Source of the DNA: CAZWCE01 sp964632505
GTDB taxonomy: Bacteria > Planctomycetota > Planctomycetia > Pirellulales > Thermoguttaceae
DNA length: 15,089 nucleotides
Direction: 5' to 3'
Assembly (NCBI GenBank): GCA_964632505.1
Contig: CAZWCE010000037.1
Coordinates: 1 to 15,089, forward strand
A program made the position numbers and the translations under genes. How positions within the stretch are numbered: position 1 is the first letter of the stretch; each line of letters starts with the position of its first letter. Shown here piece by piece: positions 8,401 to 14,965 of the stretch. The notes beneath the pieces were generated by a model, which saw only the letters and a program-made list of their open reading frames with translations, had not been told where the DNA came from and did not search any database.

Positions 8401-8432
8401 TGGCGCAACTGTTCGCGGCGGACAAGGAGTAG
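5424..8432 (+). CDS. SNF2/SWI2-family helicase with SWIM-type zinc fingers
   Basis: The product is 1002 residues, a predicted DNA-dependent ATPase/translocase of helicase superfamily 2. Residues 1-51 hold 24 Lys/Arg and no acidic residue, like a histone-type tail. C134-x2-C137-x9-C147-x-H149 is a variant SWIM-like cluster; C252-x-C254-x10-C265-x-H267 is a classical SWIM zinc finger. The ATPase core follows: LLPYQLDGIAF, Walker A DDMGLGKT (430-437), IICPASVKSQWRNE, motif II DEGQ (526-529), motif III SGTP (554-557). The C-terminal helicase lobe has LFSEWTTMLDLIE, RLDGSVPQKKR, TTNAGAVGLNLQAADTVI and motif VI QRIGRAHRMGQ (799-809). The last 170 residues have no recognised domain. GGGAGG at 5413-5418 lies 5 nt before the ATG. 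Bacterial SNF2 proteins remodel protein-DNA or RNA polymerase complexes (RapA) or act in defence and repair; no partner gene nearby indicates which applies. Confidence 0.95.
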   Translation: MAKKKLVAKTVRTKTKPKRPKAAVKKKRPGGKRKKTSKQRAARPSVKKQSRLTLKDRLSRMTYVQACKLLGEDGADLIRRPLPLDDFHPRRDLYLGDDLMRFTMRDYSVSDERQEVIVSITTMKSAPSRLHLHCSLCSSGAETSVACRHTGTAMSFILEEKTLLGLAETPDLETPMELLSEKQLVRRALHERKERSKSGVFRVKNIVYDKKGISTVGKLPKSPWSDYLVTNRETGKTYRVALRGTERGESFCTCPDFRANRLGTCKHIMFMLHWIQRRFSAKARETPHRNTDAHVHVRYGEELTLHLALPDEVLEKAAVKGRKSQDQKHAAKLVKVAKPLLEGPIDDVRGLMRAVDAIEKLGQPVIIYPDAEEVIERRLHEERIKDLTDAIRRNPAEHPLRTQLLKVELLPYQLDGIAFVAGKGRAVLADDMGLGKTIQGIGVAELLARMVDIRKVLIICPASVKSQWRNEIGRFSHRTAEIVIGSAKERYHQYDNGAFFTICNYEQVLRDMQAIERADWDLIILDEGQRIKNWESQTAKAVKSLKSTFALVLSGTPLENRIDELLSVLQFVDERRLPPAYRFFHRHRIVDERGKVKGYKRLDDLREQLNPVLLRRTRASVLMDLPERTTEIVRVPQTAEQMEIHDSNMRIVAQIARKPYFTEIDLRRLQMALQAARMACDSTFLVNKETPAYSGKLERFRQVVQDLFAEPDRKAVLFSEWTTMLDLIEPILAKEKLDYVRLDGSVPQKKRQQLVAQFHDDPDIRLFLTTNAGAVGLNLQAADTVINMDLPWNPAVLEQRIGRAHRMGQQRNVQVFLFVTDDSIEENMLGTLSAKHDLSEAALDMDSEVSTVQFESGVEEMRRRLEVLLGAKPPAPVDASQGLQMQEQTMGSPVRSERIASTGGELAASLMKFAGELFGEEAVSRVVTSLAEGSPSGDNGDGTDSKQTDPIRTIATNVGNRLASCVEEQENGESRLSIPIPDPDTIRHLANGLAQLFAADKE

Positions 8433-8653
8433 CCGCCGATGTGAAGCGGCGAGAATGGGAGAAAACTGAATCCGACCAAAAGTGGATTATTGGCGAAGAT
8501 CCCTGAGCCTTCGAGCATGAGCAACCCTCGGGCGATTTCCTTCGAAGAACCCCACGTCGCAGAGACCTCGAATCGCCGAATATTTAGAAATTGACGAAAA
8601 GAACTGACGTGAAGAATAGCATGGACCAATTTACTTTCTAATCGGAGTCTTTC

Positions 8654-9004
8654 ATGGACAAGATGCTTGCGGATTATGATTCACTTCTCGGAAAGGGACA
8701 AGGGGCGAAGAAGGTGCATGTGCACTTGACGACGCTGGATCCTGCCGGTGATGGATGGGAACATCAGCACTCCCACACTGCGGAAGAAGCGATTTACATT
8801 TTGGAAGGACAAGCGGAGTTTACTTTTGATGGAGAAACACATCGAGTCGGGCCTGGAGAACTTGTGTTTTTTCCTTCGAATGTAACGCACGCGAAAACAC
8901 GTTTTTTCACTCCCAGAATGAGATATCTCGTCATTCGTACGATGGAGCCGGGAGACGATCCTTGCTGTTGCGGAGCCGATCTTTCAATCGAGCCCCATTC
9001 CTGA
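8654..9004 (+). CDS. Small single-domain cupin protein
   Basis: The product is 116 residues. Cupin motif 1 is clear: H39-x-H41-x3-E45-x6-G52 (HQHSHTAEEAIYILEG). Motif 2 is G68-x5-P74-x4-H79 (GELVFFPSNVTH). H39, H41, E45 and H79 form the usual metal-binding set, so a metal-dependent enzyme or a sensor/binding protein is expected; cupins are too diverse to assign a substrate. An unusual CCCG run (Cys104-106) sits near the C-terminus and might bind a metal. There is no signal peptide, so it is probably cytoplasmic. GGAG at 8644-8647 lies 6 nt before the ATG. It lies 221 nt after the SNF2 stop, with no clear terminator and a TTGACG that could be a -35 box at 8591-8596, so it may be transcribed on its own. 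Confidence 0.9.
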   Translation: MDKMLADYDSLLGKGQGAKKVHVHLTTLDPAGDGWEHQHSHTAEEAIYILEGQAEFTFDGETHRVGPGELVFFPSNVTHAKTRFFTPRMRYLVIRTMEPGDDPCCCGADLSIEPHS

Positions 9005-9076
9005 GTGGCGGCGAACTTGTTCGACTTCGCCAAGCCCGAGTCGGCCAAGGAGTGGACGACGGTCAACGACGCGTGA
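9005..9076 (+). pseudogene. Short remnant resembling the start of a CIA30-domain protein
   Basis: Directly after the cupin stop, in the same frame, GTG 9005 to TGA 9076 encodes 23 residues including NLFDFAKPESAKEWTTVNDA. CIA30 (NADH:ubiquinone oxidoreductase intermediate-associated protein 30) domains, as I recall them, begin with a similar LFDF...W..VNDGVMGG pattern. Here the match stops right after VND and nothing further of the domain follows. The likely reading is a truncated gene relic. The resemblance is from memory over a short stretch, so chance cannot be excluded. Confidence 0.35.
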
Positions 9077-9131
9077 AAGGACTCGCTATCCTGTTCACCT
9101 TGCCGATTTTCGTTGCGAATTCGTTCAGGTT

Positions 9132-9740
9132 ATGATAACATTCGCACATTGGTTTTCCGGATTCGAGAAAAGGGGATGTCACCTAGAAGAGGAGTTCTCC
9201 CAAGAGAGGACCAAGTGGCGTTTTTCGGTTTATATGATCGCAATAGTATCATTTTTTGGCTTCCTCGTATACTTAGCGATGCCTCTAAAGCCCCAAACGG
9301 ATGTCTCTGAGTATTCGAATGTCCTTGTACACTGGGAGCCCACGGGATTGGTCGATCATTTTCCTTGTAGCGTGCCTACTGTGGCAAACAATGTGATCTT
9401 TTCGGCTTTTCCAGGCTTTTTGCAGGGTGGGGCGCATATGCAACTCAGGATGAAACTCCCAGCGGCTGAAGTGAAGGATTTGTATGAAAAGGCGAGTCAG
9501 GAAGCCAAGCAATATCATGACGGAGGAAGTTCCATGACTCTAGTGAACGAACAAGAGGACGGTTTGGCGAGTACGAGCCCTCACACACTGGATTCATGTG
9601 CCCCAGAATTTCCAAAAGATTACAGGGTTTTTGTTTACCATGCCGAGCCGGCTTCAAATTCTTGGAACCACGGCAAGAGTAAGGGAGTTGTGATCAGCCT
9701 AAAACGCAATGAAGTGATATACTTCGCAGAGGATTGGTAA
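9132..9740 (+). CDS. Orphan membrane-anchored protein, function unknown
   Basis: The product is up to 202 residues. An N-terminal charged segment (residues 1-31) leads into one transmembrane helix (about 32-49, FSVYMIAIVSFFGFLVYLAM). A soluble domain with HWEPTGLVDHFPCSVP, FLQGGAHMQLRMKLP and a C-terminal GVVISLKRNEVIYFAEDW follows. The soluble domain should face outside. No family is recognised. The start is uncertain: ATG 9132 lacks a ribosome-binding site, and TATGAT at 9131-9136 might instead be a -10 box. The next in-frame ATG is 9234, at the start of the helix, also without a good site. Its codons look richer in A and T than the SNF2 and glycosidase genes, which may mean later acquisition. 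A strong terminator follows at 9853-9891. Confidence 0.65.
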   Translation: MITFAHWFSGFEKRGCHLEEEFSQERTKWRFSVYMIAIVSFFGFLVYLAMPLKPQTDVSEYSNVLVHWEPTGLVDHFPCSVPTVANNVIFSAFPGFLQGGAHMQLRMKLPAAEVKDLYEKASQEAKQYHDGGSSMTLVNEQEDGLASTSPHTLDSCAPEFPKDYRVFVYHAEPASNSWNHGKSKGVVISLKRNEVIYFAEDW

Positions 9741-9852
9741 CCTGCAAGAGGCAATTAGGGCATGGCTACAACCCAAAAAGCATGCACTCATGTGCTTGGC
9801 TTGGGGGCGTGAAAAACGTGTTCAGTTTATAAGTCTCCAGCACTAACTTTTG

Positions 9853-9891
9853 AATCGGAGCTGAATTTGCGGAAATTCGTCCGATTTTTTT
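9853..9891 (+). terminator. Strong intrinsic terminator
   Basis: AATCGGA (9853-9859) pairs with TCCGATT (9880-9886). Inside it GAATTT (9863-9868) pairs with AAATTC (9873-9878) around a GCGG tetraloop. The outer arm runs into seven T residues (9885-9891). It ends rightward transcription of the orphan gene 112 nt downstream of its stop. The opposite strand lacks a matching T-run, so it should not act on the leftward genes. Confidence 0.75.
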
Positions 9892-9941
9892 GGGAAAACC
9901 TTAGAACTGACATAAGCCGAGAGATCGAAGATTTGGCATCT

Positions 9942-10778
9942 TCACGGACACTCTTGTGCCGGATTTCCGCTTCGCCAGAGAAGAAAGCGTTTCAGCCCTT
10001 CTAGGTCGTCGGTGTTGATCAAGTCCACCTCGGCCTCGACGAGAGCCTCCCAAAGATTCGAATTCTCGGGAGTGGCCCAAAACCGGACACGTCGTCCCGC
10101 CTGATGCGCCTCGCGAACGATGCGGTGCAGCTTCCGTCGCTCCTCTTTCGGGAAGGGGCCTTGCCCGCGCCATCGAAAATGGCTGCTCCAACGGTCGCTG
10201 ATCAGCGGCATGAGATGAGCAGGCCGATCGGACTCGAGATCGGAAAGCCGACCATCGATGCCGACGTAACATGGCTGCGTTTGTCGGATCGCTTCGAAAG
10301 GACGATCGCCACTGATAATAACCTCTACCGCACCGGGGTGCTTTTTTCCCTCGGACACCCAAGAGAGCATTTCCCGGTACTGCGCCAACTGGCGATGGAG
10401 TTCCTGGAACGTCGCTTCGCCGTCGGCTTTGATATCGACCAGCAGCGTGAACGTCGGACCGCCCGGATAAACCTTGCCGCCGGTCTCTCGGGTTCGATGG
10501 AGCAGAGGCTCCAGGTAAAGGCTCTTAAGGGTTCGATCCGAACGGAGTTCCGAGCGATCGTGCCCGACCAGAAGCTCGCCGTCTTGGAGGAAGATGTCCG
10601 CCTCGACGCTGCAAAAGCCGTGCGATAGGGCGTCGAGCAGCGGCCGTGGGTGATGGTAATCGTTATGAGCGTGGGCTCGGGGAAGCGGCACGACTTGAGC
10701 CTCTTCTTCGTTTGCCGGAAGCGAAGAGGACAGAAGCAAAAAGACGACGACGGAGGAAATCGGTCGGTGTTGTCTCAT
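9942..10778 (-). CDS. Exported PI-PLC/glycerophosphodiester phosphodiesterase-like protein
   Basis: The product is 278 residues. A signal peptide spans residues 1-22 (hydrophobic VVVFLLLSSS, cleavage likely after LPA), so it acts outside the cytoplasmic membrane. The catalytic pattern of the GDPD/PI-PLC TIM-barrel superfamily is present: H38 in AHNDY, E59 and D61 in VEADIFL, H73 in LVGHD. Later motifs are LLVDIKADG, VIISGDRP and, near the end, VRFWATPENSNLWEALVEAEVDLINTDD. The superfamily cleaves phosphodiester bonds in glycerophosphodiesters, phosphatidylinositol or related polymers; the AHNDY subgroup is uncharacterised as far as I know. It starts 62 nt after the stop of the glycosidase-like gene read the same way, so the two likely share a transcript. 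The ribosome-binding site is weak (AAGG about 11 nt upstream). Confidence 0.9.
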   Translation of the reverse strand: MRQHRPISSVVVFLLLSSSLPANEEEAQVVPLPRAHAHNDYHHPRPLLDALSHGFCSVEADIFLQDGELLVGHDRSELRSDRTLKSLYLEPLLHRTRETGGKVYPGGPTFTLLVDIKADGEATFQELHRQLAQYREMLSWVSEGKKHPGAVEVIISGDRPFEAIRQTQPCYVGIDGRLSDLESDRPAHLMPLISDRWSSHFRWRGQGPFPKEERRKLHRIVREAHQAGRRVRFWATPENSNLWEALVEAEVDLINTDDLEGLKRFLLWRSGNPAQECP

Positions 10779-10840
10779 GGGAATGCAAACCTTTTCTGCA
10801 GCGTGAAATGTTGGAAGGTGGTTTTCGAATTCAAGAGAAT

Positions 10841-12409
10841 TCAGTCTTTCCGGGGATGCGTTGTGCGCTGGAGTTCGACCATGTGAATGAAAAGAGGATG
10901 CTCCTTGGATTCCAGGGTCAGTACCGTTCCGCTGGAATCTTGGACAAGTTGATGGGGATCCACTTCGACAATCCGCTCATGCCAGATCTCATCGCCCGGG
11001 CAGCTCAAAGTGTAGGTCTGGGAGGCCGTTTTGACGGAAAAGGCCGCTTGTTCCTTTGCGAGTATCACCAGTCGGAGGAGGGCGGGATTCTCCGATTTCT
11101 TCAAGCTTTCCAGAAACGCGGGATGGACCGAAAGCCGCATCTTTGCATCGCTCGGCAAGCGACGTGCCCAAGGGCCGTAAGGCTGAGTCTCGGGTCCGAT
11201 TCTTCTCACCGGCTCGGAGGCATCCTCTTCCAGGCGATGCATGAGATAAGTGTAATCGCCTGGAAGATACTCTCCGCCGCGAAAAGCGATCCAGGTGCCG
11301 GGCGCTTTTTTCGGACTGGCGTGGTATCCGGCATATTTGGCGGCGAATCGAAACGCTTCGTCGAAGGCCTTTTTGGTGATTTCATCTTTGGGCGCGTAGA
11401 CCTGTTTCAAATCGGAGTTGTAGATCGCGATCAATGAAACGCCGCAATGCAAATCGACCAACAATCGCCAGTAATTCCATTGCACGGGGCTGAAAGGACG
11501 GTCATCTTGAGTTCCGCCGTGGTTTCCAAGGGCGTCGGCCCAACTCTCGGCGTACACATAGGTTTTCCCCGGCTTGCCGTAACGCAAAAAAGCTTGGTAG
11601 CGTTTTTCGGTCCACTGGCCTCGCGGTTGAACTTCGCTCGAGGTATGGAATAATCCGAGCCGTCCGGTCTCGAAAGATTCCAGAAGGACCGGATCGATCT
11701 GATCATCGAGCACGACATTGTTCCGAACGAAAACGTAGATCTCGGGGAGAAAATGTTCAATGAACGCCTCGATGACCGCTTGTTTGTAACACTCCATCTC
11801 CTGGCGGGTCCAGGGGGAGCCGGGATCGACGCCTTCGGGAACCACCCAACGGTCCAGGGGACGATACTCCCGCTTGAGGTGAAGATGTTCCGTTCCGAAC
11901 GCATTGAAATTCAGCCGCACGCCCACGACCATCTCACGATGGGGCGACGACTTCAAATGATTTCCCAGGGCTTCGATAAAATCGAGATAGGCCTCGCGAT
12001 GAGCGGGATGCCAATACATGAGCGAGCCTTGGGAATCGCTAACTTGCGGCGACACTTTCTCGGGAAGATAGGGGCAGATCTCGAAGAGATAGTCCGGACG
12101 ACGGTTACCGTTCACCTGTAGCGTCGCTGGGCGTTTATGCCGGGCGTGTTCGGCGAGTTTTTCATCGAGCTTGGCAAAATCATACTCTCCTTGTGCTTTT
12201 TCCAGGTCCCGCCATTGCAGGAATATCTGCCCGCCAACGATGTAAGGAAGTTCGAAAGGCTTCTCCTTTTTGCCGTACCAAATCGCATAGAGGCCACGAT
12301 TGGGATGCGGGGATGGCTCTTCTCCAGGACAGAGCATGTTCACCGAAAAGATGTTCGCTAGCGCGAACAAGACGATATTCAGAAATGCGATTTGTTTCAA
12401 TTGCAGCAT
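10841..12409 (-). CDS. Exported TIM-barrel glycoside hydrolase-like protein
   Basis: The product is 522 residues. An N-terminal signal peptide (residues 1 to about 28) indicates export. The sequence QIFLQWRDLEKAQGEYDFAKLDE (59-83) matches the early strand/helix of beta-galactosidase-like clan GH-A enzymes. Candidate catalytic acids are E174 in NAFGTEHLHL and E288 in YVYAESWADALG, by position relative to the barrel strands; this is inference. The last 150 residues (from about 370) look like a beta-rich accessory domain (GTWIAFRGGEYLPGDYTYLM). No precise GH family is recognised. GGGAG at 12416-12420 lies 6 nt before the ATG. It is divergent from a second glycosidase-like gene and upstream of the phosphodiesterase gene. 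Confidence 0.75.
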   Translation of the reverse strand: MLQLKQIAFLNIVLFALANIFSVNMLCPGEEPSPHPNRGLYAIWYGKKEKPFELPYIVGGQIFLQWRDLEKAQGEYDFAKLDEKLAEHARHKRPATLQVNGNRRPDYLFEICPYLPEKVSPQVSDSQGSLMYWHPAHREAYLDFIEALGNHLKSSPHREMVVGVRLNFNAFGTEHLHLKREYRPLDRWVVPEGVDPGSPWTRQEMECYKQAVIEAFIEHFLPEIYVFVRNNVVLDDQIDPVLLESFETGRLGLFHTSSEVQPRGQWTEKRYQAFLRYGKPGKTYVYAESWADALGNHGGTQDDRPFSPVQWNYWRLLVDLHCGVSLIAIYNSDLKQVYAPKDEITKKAFDEAFRFAAKYAGYHASPKKAPGTWIAFRGGEYLPGDYTYLMHRLEEDASEPVRRIGPETQPYGPWARRLPSDAKMRLSVHPAFLESLKKSENPALLRLVILAKEQAAFSVKTASQTYTLSCPGDEIWHERIVEVDPHQLVQDSSGTVLTLESKEHPLFIHMVELQRTTHPRKD

Positions 12410-12447
12410 GATGGGCTCCCTGGTTTTTTTGTATTGACCAAGATGAA

Positions 12448-12453
12448 ATTATA
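12448..12453 (-). promoter_or_regulatory. Perfect -10 box for the leftward glycosidase-like gene
   Basis: TATAAT is read on the minus strand, 38 nt upstream of the ATG at 12409, giving a leader of about 30 nt. The -35 position (TTCTAT, spacing 17) is poor, so an activator may be needed. Confidence 0.4.
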
Positions 12454-12527
12454 ACACTCACCCTTTTCGCATAGAAGCCTCTGGTCCATTGATTATGCGG
12501 TCTTTTTATCAATCCAGCAATCGCTTG

Positions 12528-12556
12528 TTGTTTTTATGGCGGCGACTCCTTATATT
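12528..12556 (+). promoter_or_regulatory. Promoter for the rightward glycosidase-like gene
   Basis: TTGTTT (12528-12533) and TATATT (12551-12556) are separated by 17 nt. Initiation near 12563 would leave only about 11 nt before ATG 12574 but about 40 nt before ATG 12604, which favours the latter as the start. Confidence 0.4.
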
Positions 12557-12603
12557 GGCAGAGTCTTGGAAAAATGGAAACCTCTACCAGGAGACGGCTC
12601 GAG

Positions 12604-13848
12604 ATGACATTTCGCTCTTCCTGCCTTTTCACATCAATGATACTTGTTTTCTCGGGCGTTGGCCGGTCGGAGACGCTGGAATCGCTTCCGAAGGGTTCGC
12701 GGATCGATACGACCAATTATATGCTCGGAACGCAGACCATTGGAGTCAAGTACGGCTTCACGGACCAAACGACTTTGGTCGAGACCTCCCGGCGTATCCG
12801 GGAGATGGGCTCGAATCTCTTGAAGTTCAGCATGAGCAACCGATACCGGGGAGATCACTACCATCTTCCGGCTCGTGATGATATCCGGTCGCTCATCGAT
12901 CTGGCTCAAAAAGAACCGTCGGTCAAGGCCGTATTGGAGATGCCTTTCGCGTACTACCATATCTGGGTCTATCCTTTCGCGCACGGCGATGTCCCGTTCT
13001 TCGATGGCCTGTCGGAAAAGGAACGAGAAGAGTCTTATGCCGAAATCCACGACCTGGCGAAGCATCTCCTTTCGACCTACCGCGGCTCGGGCAAGACGTT
13101 CTATCTGGGGCACTGGGAAGGCGACTGGCATCTTCATCGCAACTACGACCGCAAGCAGAATCCCGATCCTGCGGCAATTCAAGGGATGATCGACTGGCTG
13201 AACGTTCGGCAGAAGGCGATCGACGATGCCAAGCGAAAGTTGCAGACGGAAGGAGTCGCTATCTATCACTATACGGAAATTAACTTGGTTCAGAAAGGGA
13301 TGGCGGGTGGCAAGTGCCTGGTGAACGATGTTTTGCCACACACCACGGTCGACTACGTTTCCTATTCCAGCTACGACACCATCATTGCGAATAAGGACCA
13401 CCTCGAATCGGCGCTGCACGAGGCCCTGGACTACATCGAATCGAAACTGCCCGCGAAAAACGGTATTCAGGGAAAACGGGTTTTCATCGGAGAGTACGGC
13501 TTTCCGTTCGAGGTAGCGGGCTCGGCCGAGAATCAGGCACGATACTCCCACGATGTTTGCCTCGCTGCCCTGGAATGGGGTTGCCCGTTCGTGCTGTACT
13601 GGCAGGTGTATTGCAATGAAATACGCGATGGAGAACACCGAGGATTCTGGCTCATCGATGATAAGAACCGGAAACAGCCGTTCTATCATACTTTGCGAAA
13701 CTACTATGCCGAAATGAAACGAACGCTTGCGGAGTTTGAGAAGGTTCAACGCCGACGACCAACGAAGATGGAGTTCCGGGAGATGGCGATCGATGTTTTG
13801 AAAAGTGCCGATGGCGTTCCGGGAGCCATCCACGCTGAAGATCACTGA
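12604..13848 (+). CDS. Exported glycosidase-like TIM-barrel protein
   Basis: The product is about 414 residues. It begins with a signal peptide (MTFRSSC, then a hydrophobic LFTSMILVFSG). The mature part alternates strands and helices typical of a TIM barrel. Candidate catalytic acids are E172 in LGHWEGDWH (expected acid/base position) and E297 in FIGEYGFPF (expected nucleophile position), with VLYWQVYCNE following, as in clan GH-A enzymes. E225 in YHYTEINLV is another conserved-looking acid. No exact family is recognised and the substrate is unknown. ATG 12604 is preferred over ATG 12574 because AGGAG at 12589-12593 lies 10 nt before it, the signal peptide is then of normal form, and the promoter fits. 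It is divergent from the leftward glycosidase-like gene, so related roles in polysaccharide breakdown are plausible. Confidence 0.75.
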   Translation: MTFRSSCLFTSMILVFSGVGRSETLESLPKGSRIDTTNYMLGTQTIGVKYGFTDQTTLVETSRRIREMGSNLLKFSMSNRYRGDHYHLPARDDIRSLIDLAQKEPSVKAVLEMPFAYYHIWVYPFAHGDVPFFDGLSEKEREESYAEIHDLAKHLLSTYRGSGKTFYLGHWEGDWHLHRNYDRKQNPDPAAIQGMIDWLNVRQKAIDDAKRKLQTEGVAIYHYTEINLVQKGMAGGKCLVNDVLPHTTVDYVSYSSYDTIIANKDHLESALHEALDYIESKLPAKNGIQGKRVFIGEYGFPFEVAGSAENQARYSHDVCLAALEWGCPFVLYWQVYCNEIRDGEHRGFWLIDDKNRKQPFYHTLRNYYAEMKRTLAEFEKVQRRRPTKMEFREMAIDVLKSADGVPGAIHAEDH

Positions 13849-14340
13849 TGACCGTTTGAGCTTGATTCCGCATTTCATTTCCGCTCGTATTGCTATAAGA
13901 CCACACCTTCATCATCATTGCTCTCGCCGGAGAAAGAGAGTAAGCAAGGAGAAATACAGGATTAATCATGAGCGATGACATCAAATCCATTCACGAATTC
14001 GATCTCTCGCTAATTTGTCAATACTTCGCTCAATTGGAGCGTCAGGGGCCGGGCAGTCCCGAAGTGACCATCAAGGCGTTGAGTTTTATCGACCATCTCG
14101 ACGAGAATGCGCGCATCGTTGATATCGGCTGCGGCACGGGTGGGCAGACCATGACCCTGGCCCGGCATGCACCTGGAAGCATTACGGGAATCGATCTTTT
14201 CCCTCTCTTCATCGACCTGTTCAACCGGAACGCCCAGAAGCAAAACCTTCAGGATAGAGTGATGGGAATCGTGGGATCGATGGACGCGCTCCCATTCGAG
14301 GAAGAAGAGTTTGACCTCATTTGGTGCGAGGGAGCGATTT

Positions 14341-14348
14341 ATAATATC
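14341..14348. repeat. Target-site duplication, left copy
   Basis: ATAATATC directly abuts the left inverted repeat of the inserted element. An identical copy abuts the right end at 14614-14621. Confidence 0.85.
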
Positions 14349-14613
14349 GGCTCTTCACGGATTTTCATGGCTAGTGCCGAAGTGCAATGATACGCAAATC
14401 CAATTGTCATGCGTAAAAAGCGTTCGATTCGTCCCCTGCTTCGGCCGGAGCCATCTTCGCCTCGCACCCGCACGGCCGCAGGCCTCTAGGAGGCGGAGAT
14501 GGTGGAGGGCGCAGCAGGGAACGCCCCCCTGCTTTGGTTGGTGAATCCGAGCCGAGCCAATCGTGATCGACGACAAGGACTCATAAATCAGCCATTAAAA
14601 TGTTGGAAGAACC
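14349..14613. mobile_element. ISL3-like MITE (265-bp non-autonomous element)
   Basis: The ends are imperfect inverted repeats of 24 bp (14349-14372 and 14590-14613), identical at 18 of 24 positions. They begin GGCTCTTC and GGTTCTTC and share ATTTT.ATGGCT further in. A perfect 8-bp duplication (ATAATATC) flanks the element. Elements of the ISL3 family have ends starting GGCTCTTC and make 8-bp duplications, so that family is the likely source of the transposase. No transposase is encoded. The interior has hairpins at 14391-14415 (TACGCA/TGCGTA), 14482-14494 (GCCTC/GAGGC) and 14513-14533 (AGCAGGG/CCCTGCT). Family assignment rests on ends and duplication length only. Confidence 0.8.
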
Positions 14614-14621
14614 ATAATATC
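14614..14621. repeat. Target-site duplication, right copy
   Basis: ATAATATC, identical to 14341-14348. The methyltransferase frame resumes directly after it at 14622. Confidence 0.85.
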
Positions 14622-14965
14622 GGGTTCGAACGAGGACTCGAGGAATGGAGGAAACTCCTGAAAACCGGAGGGCATGTTGCGGTTTCGGAAGCCACGTGGT
14701 TCACGGACGATTGTCCCACCGAGATCGAAAACTTCTGGAGGGATGGGTATCCCGGAATCGACACTATTGCCAACAAAGTCCTACAGATGCAGAAAGCCGG
14801 TTATATTCCGATCGCCACCTTCGTGCTGCCGGAGAACTGTTGGTTAGACCTCAAACAAGCGAAAGGATTTTGTTGAATTTATCAAAAAGCTCGAAACCCT
14901 CTGTGTTTTCAGGCATCTAAGGGGTATGAACCCGACCCTTTGGCCTGGAACAAGGAGGATTTCGA

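Larger units (their letters stand above)
13968..14876 (+). pseudogene. Class I SAM-dependent methyltransferase, split by a MITE
   Basis: The 5' half (13968-14348) encodes motif I VDIGCGTGGQ (51-60), the acidic D76 in ITGIDLFP, and FDLIWCEGAIYNI. The 3' half (14622-14876) continues GFERGLEEWRKLLKTGGHVAVSEATWFTD and ends PENCWLDLKQAKGFC. Joining 14348 to 14622 restores AIYNIGFERG in one frame of 211 residues. As it stands, the 5' half reads 14 residues into the insert and stops at 14390. As I recall, relatives are roughly 250 residues and continue past PENCW, so the 3' end may also be lost. The intact enzyme would bind SAM; its substrate is unknown. AGGA at 13958-13961 lies 6 nt before the ATG. 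TGCTATAAG at 13891-13899 is a possible extended -10. Confidence 0.9.

Noticed and set aside
8469..8488. Hairpin after the SNF2 gene considered as a terminator
   Set aside because: The stem has a bulge and there is no T-run after it.
7637..8629. Open frame of 330 codons on the minus strand
   Set aside because: Antisense to the SNF2 C-terminal part. Composition is Ser/Arg/Pro rich and no motif is visible.
10646..11437. Open frame of 263 codons on the plus strand
   Set aside because: It overlaps two minus-strand genes with signal peptides and recognisable motifs; the translation has no domain.
12634..13878. Open frame of 414 codons on the minus strand
   Set aside because: A mirror of the plus-strand glycosidase-like gene, which has a signal peptide, ribosome-binding site and promoter.
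14311..14544. Open frame of 77 codons across the left MITE junction
   Set aside because: It crosses the insertion boundary out of frame with the methyltransferase and has no start signal or homology.
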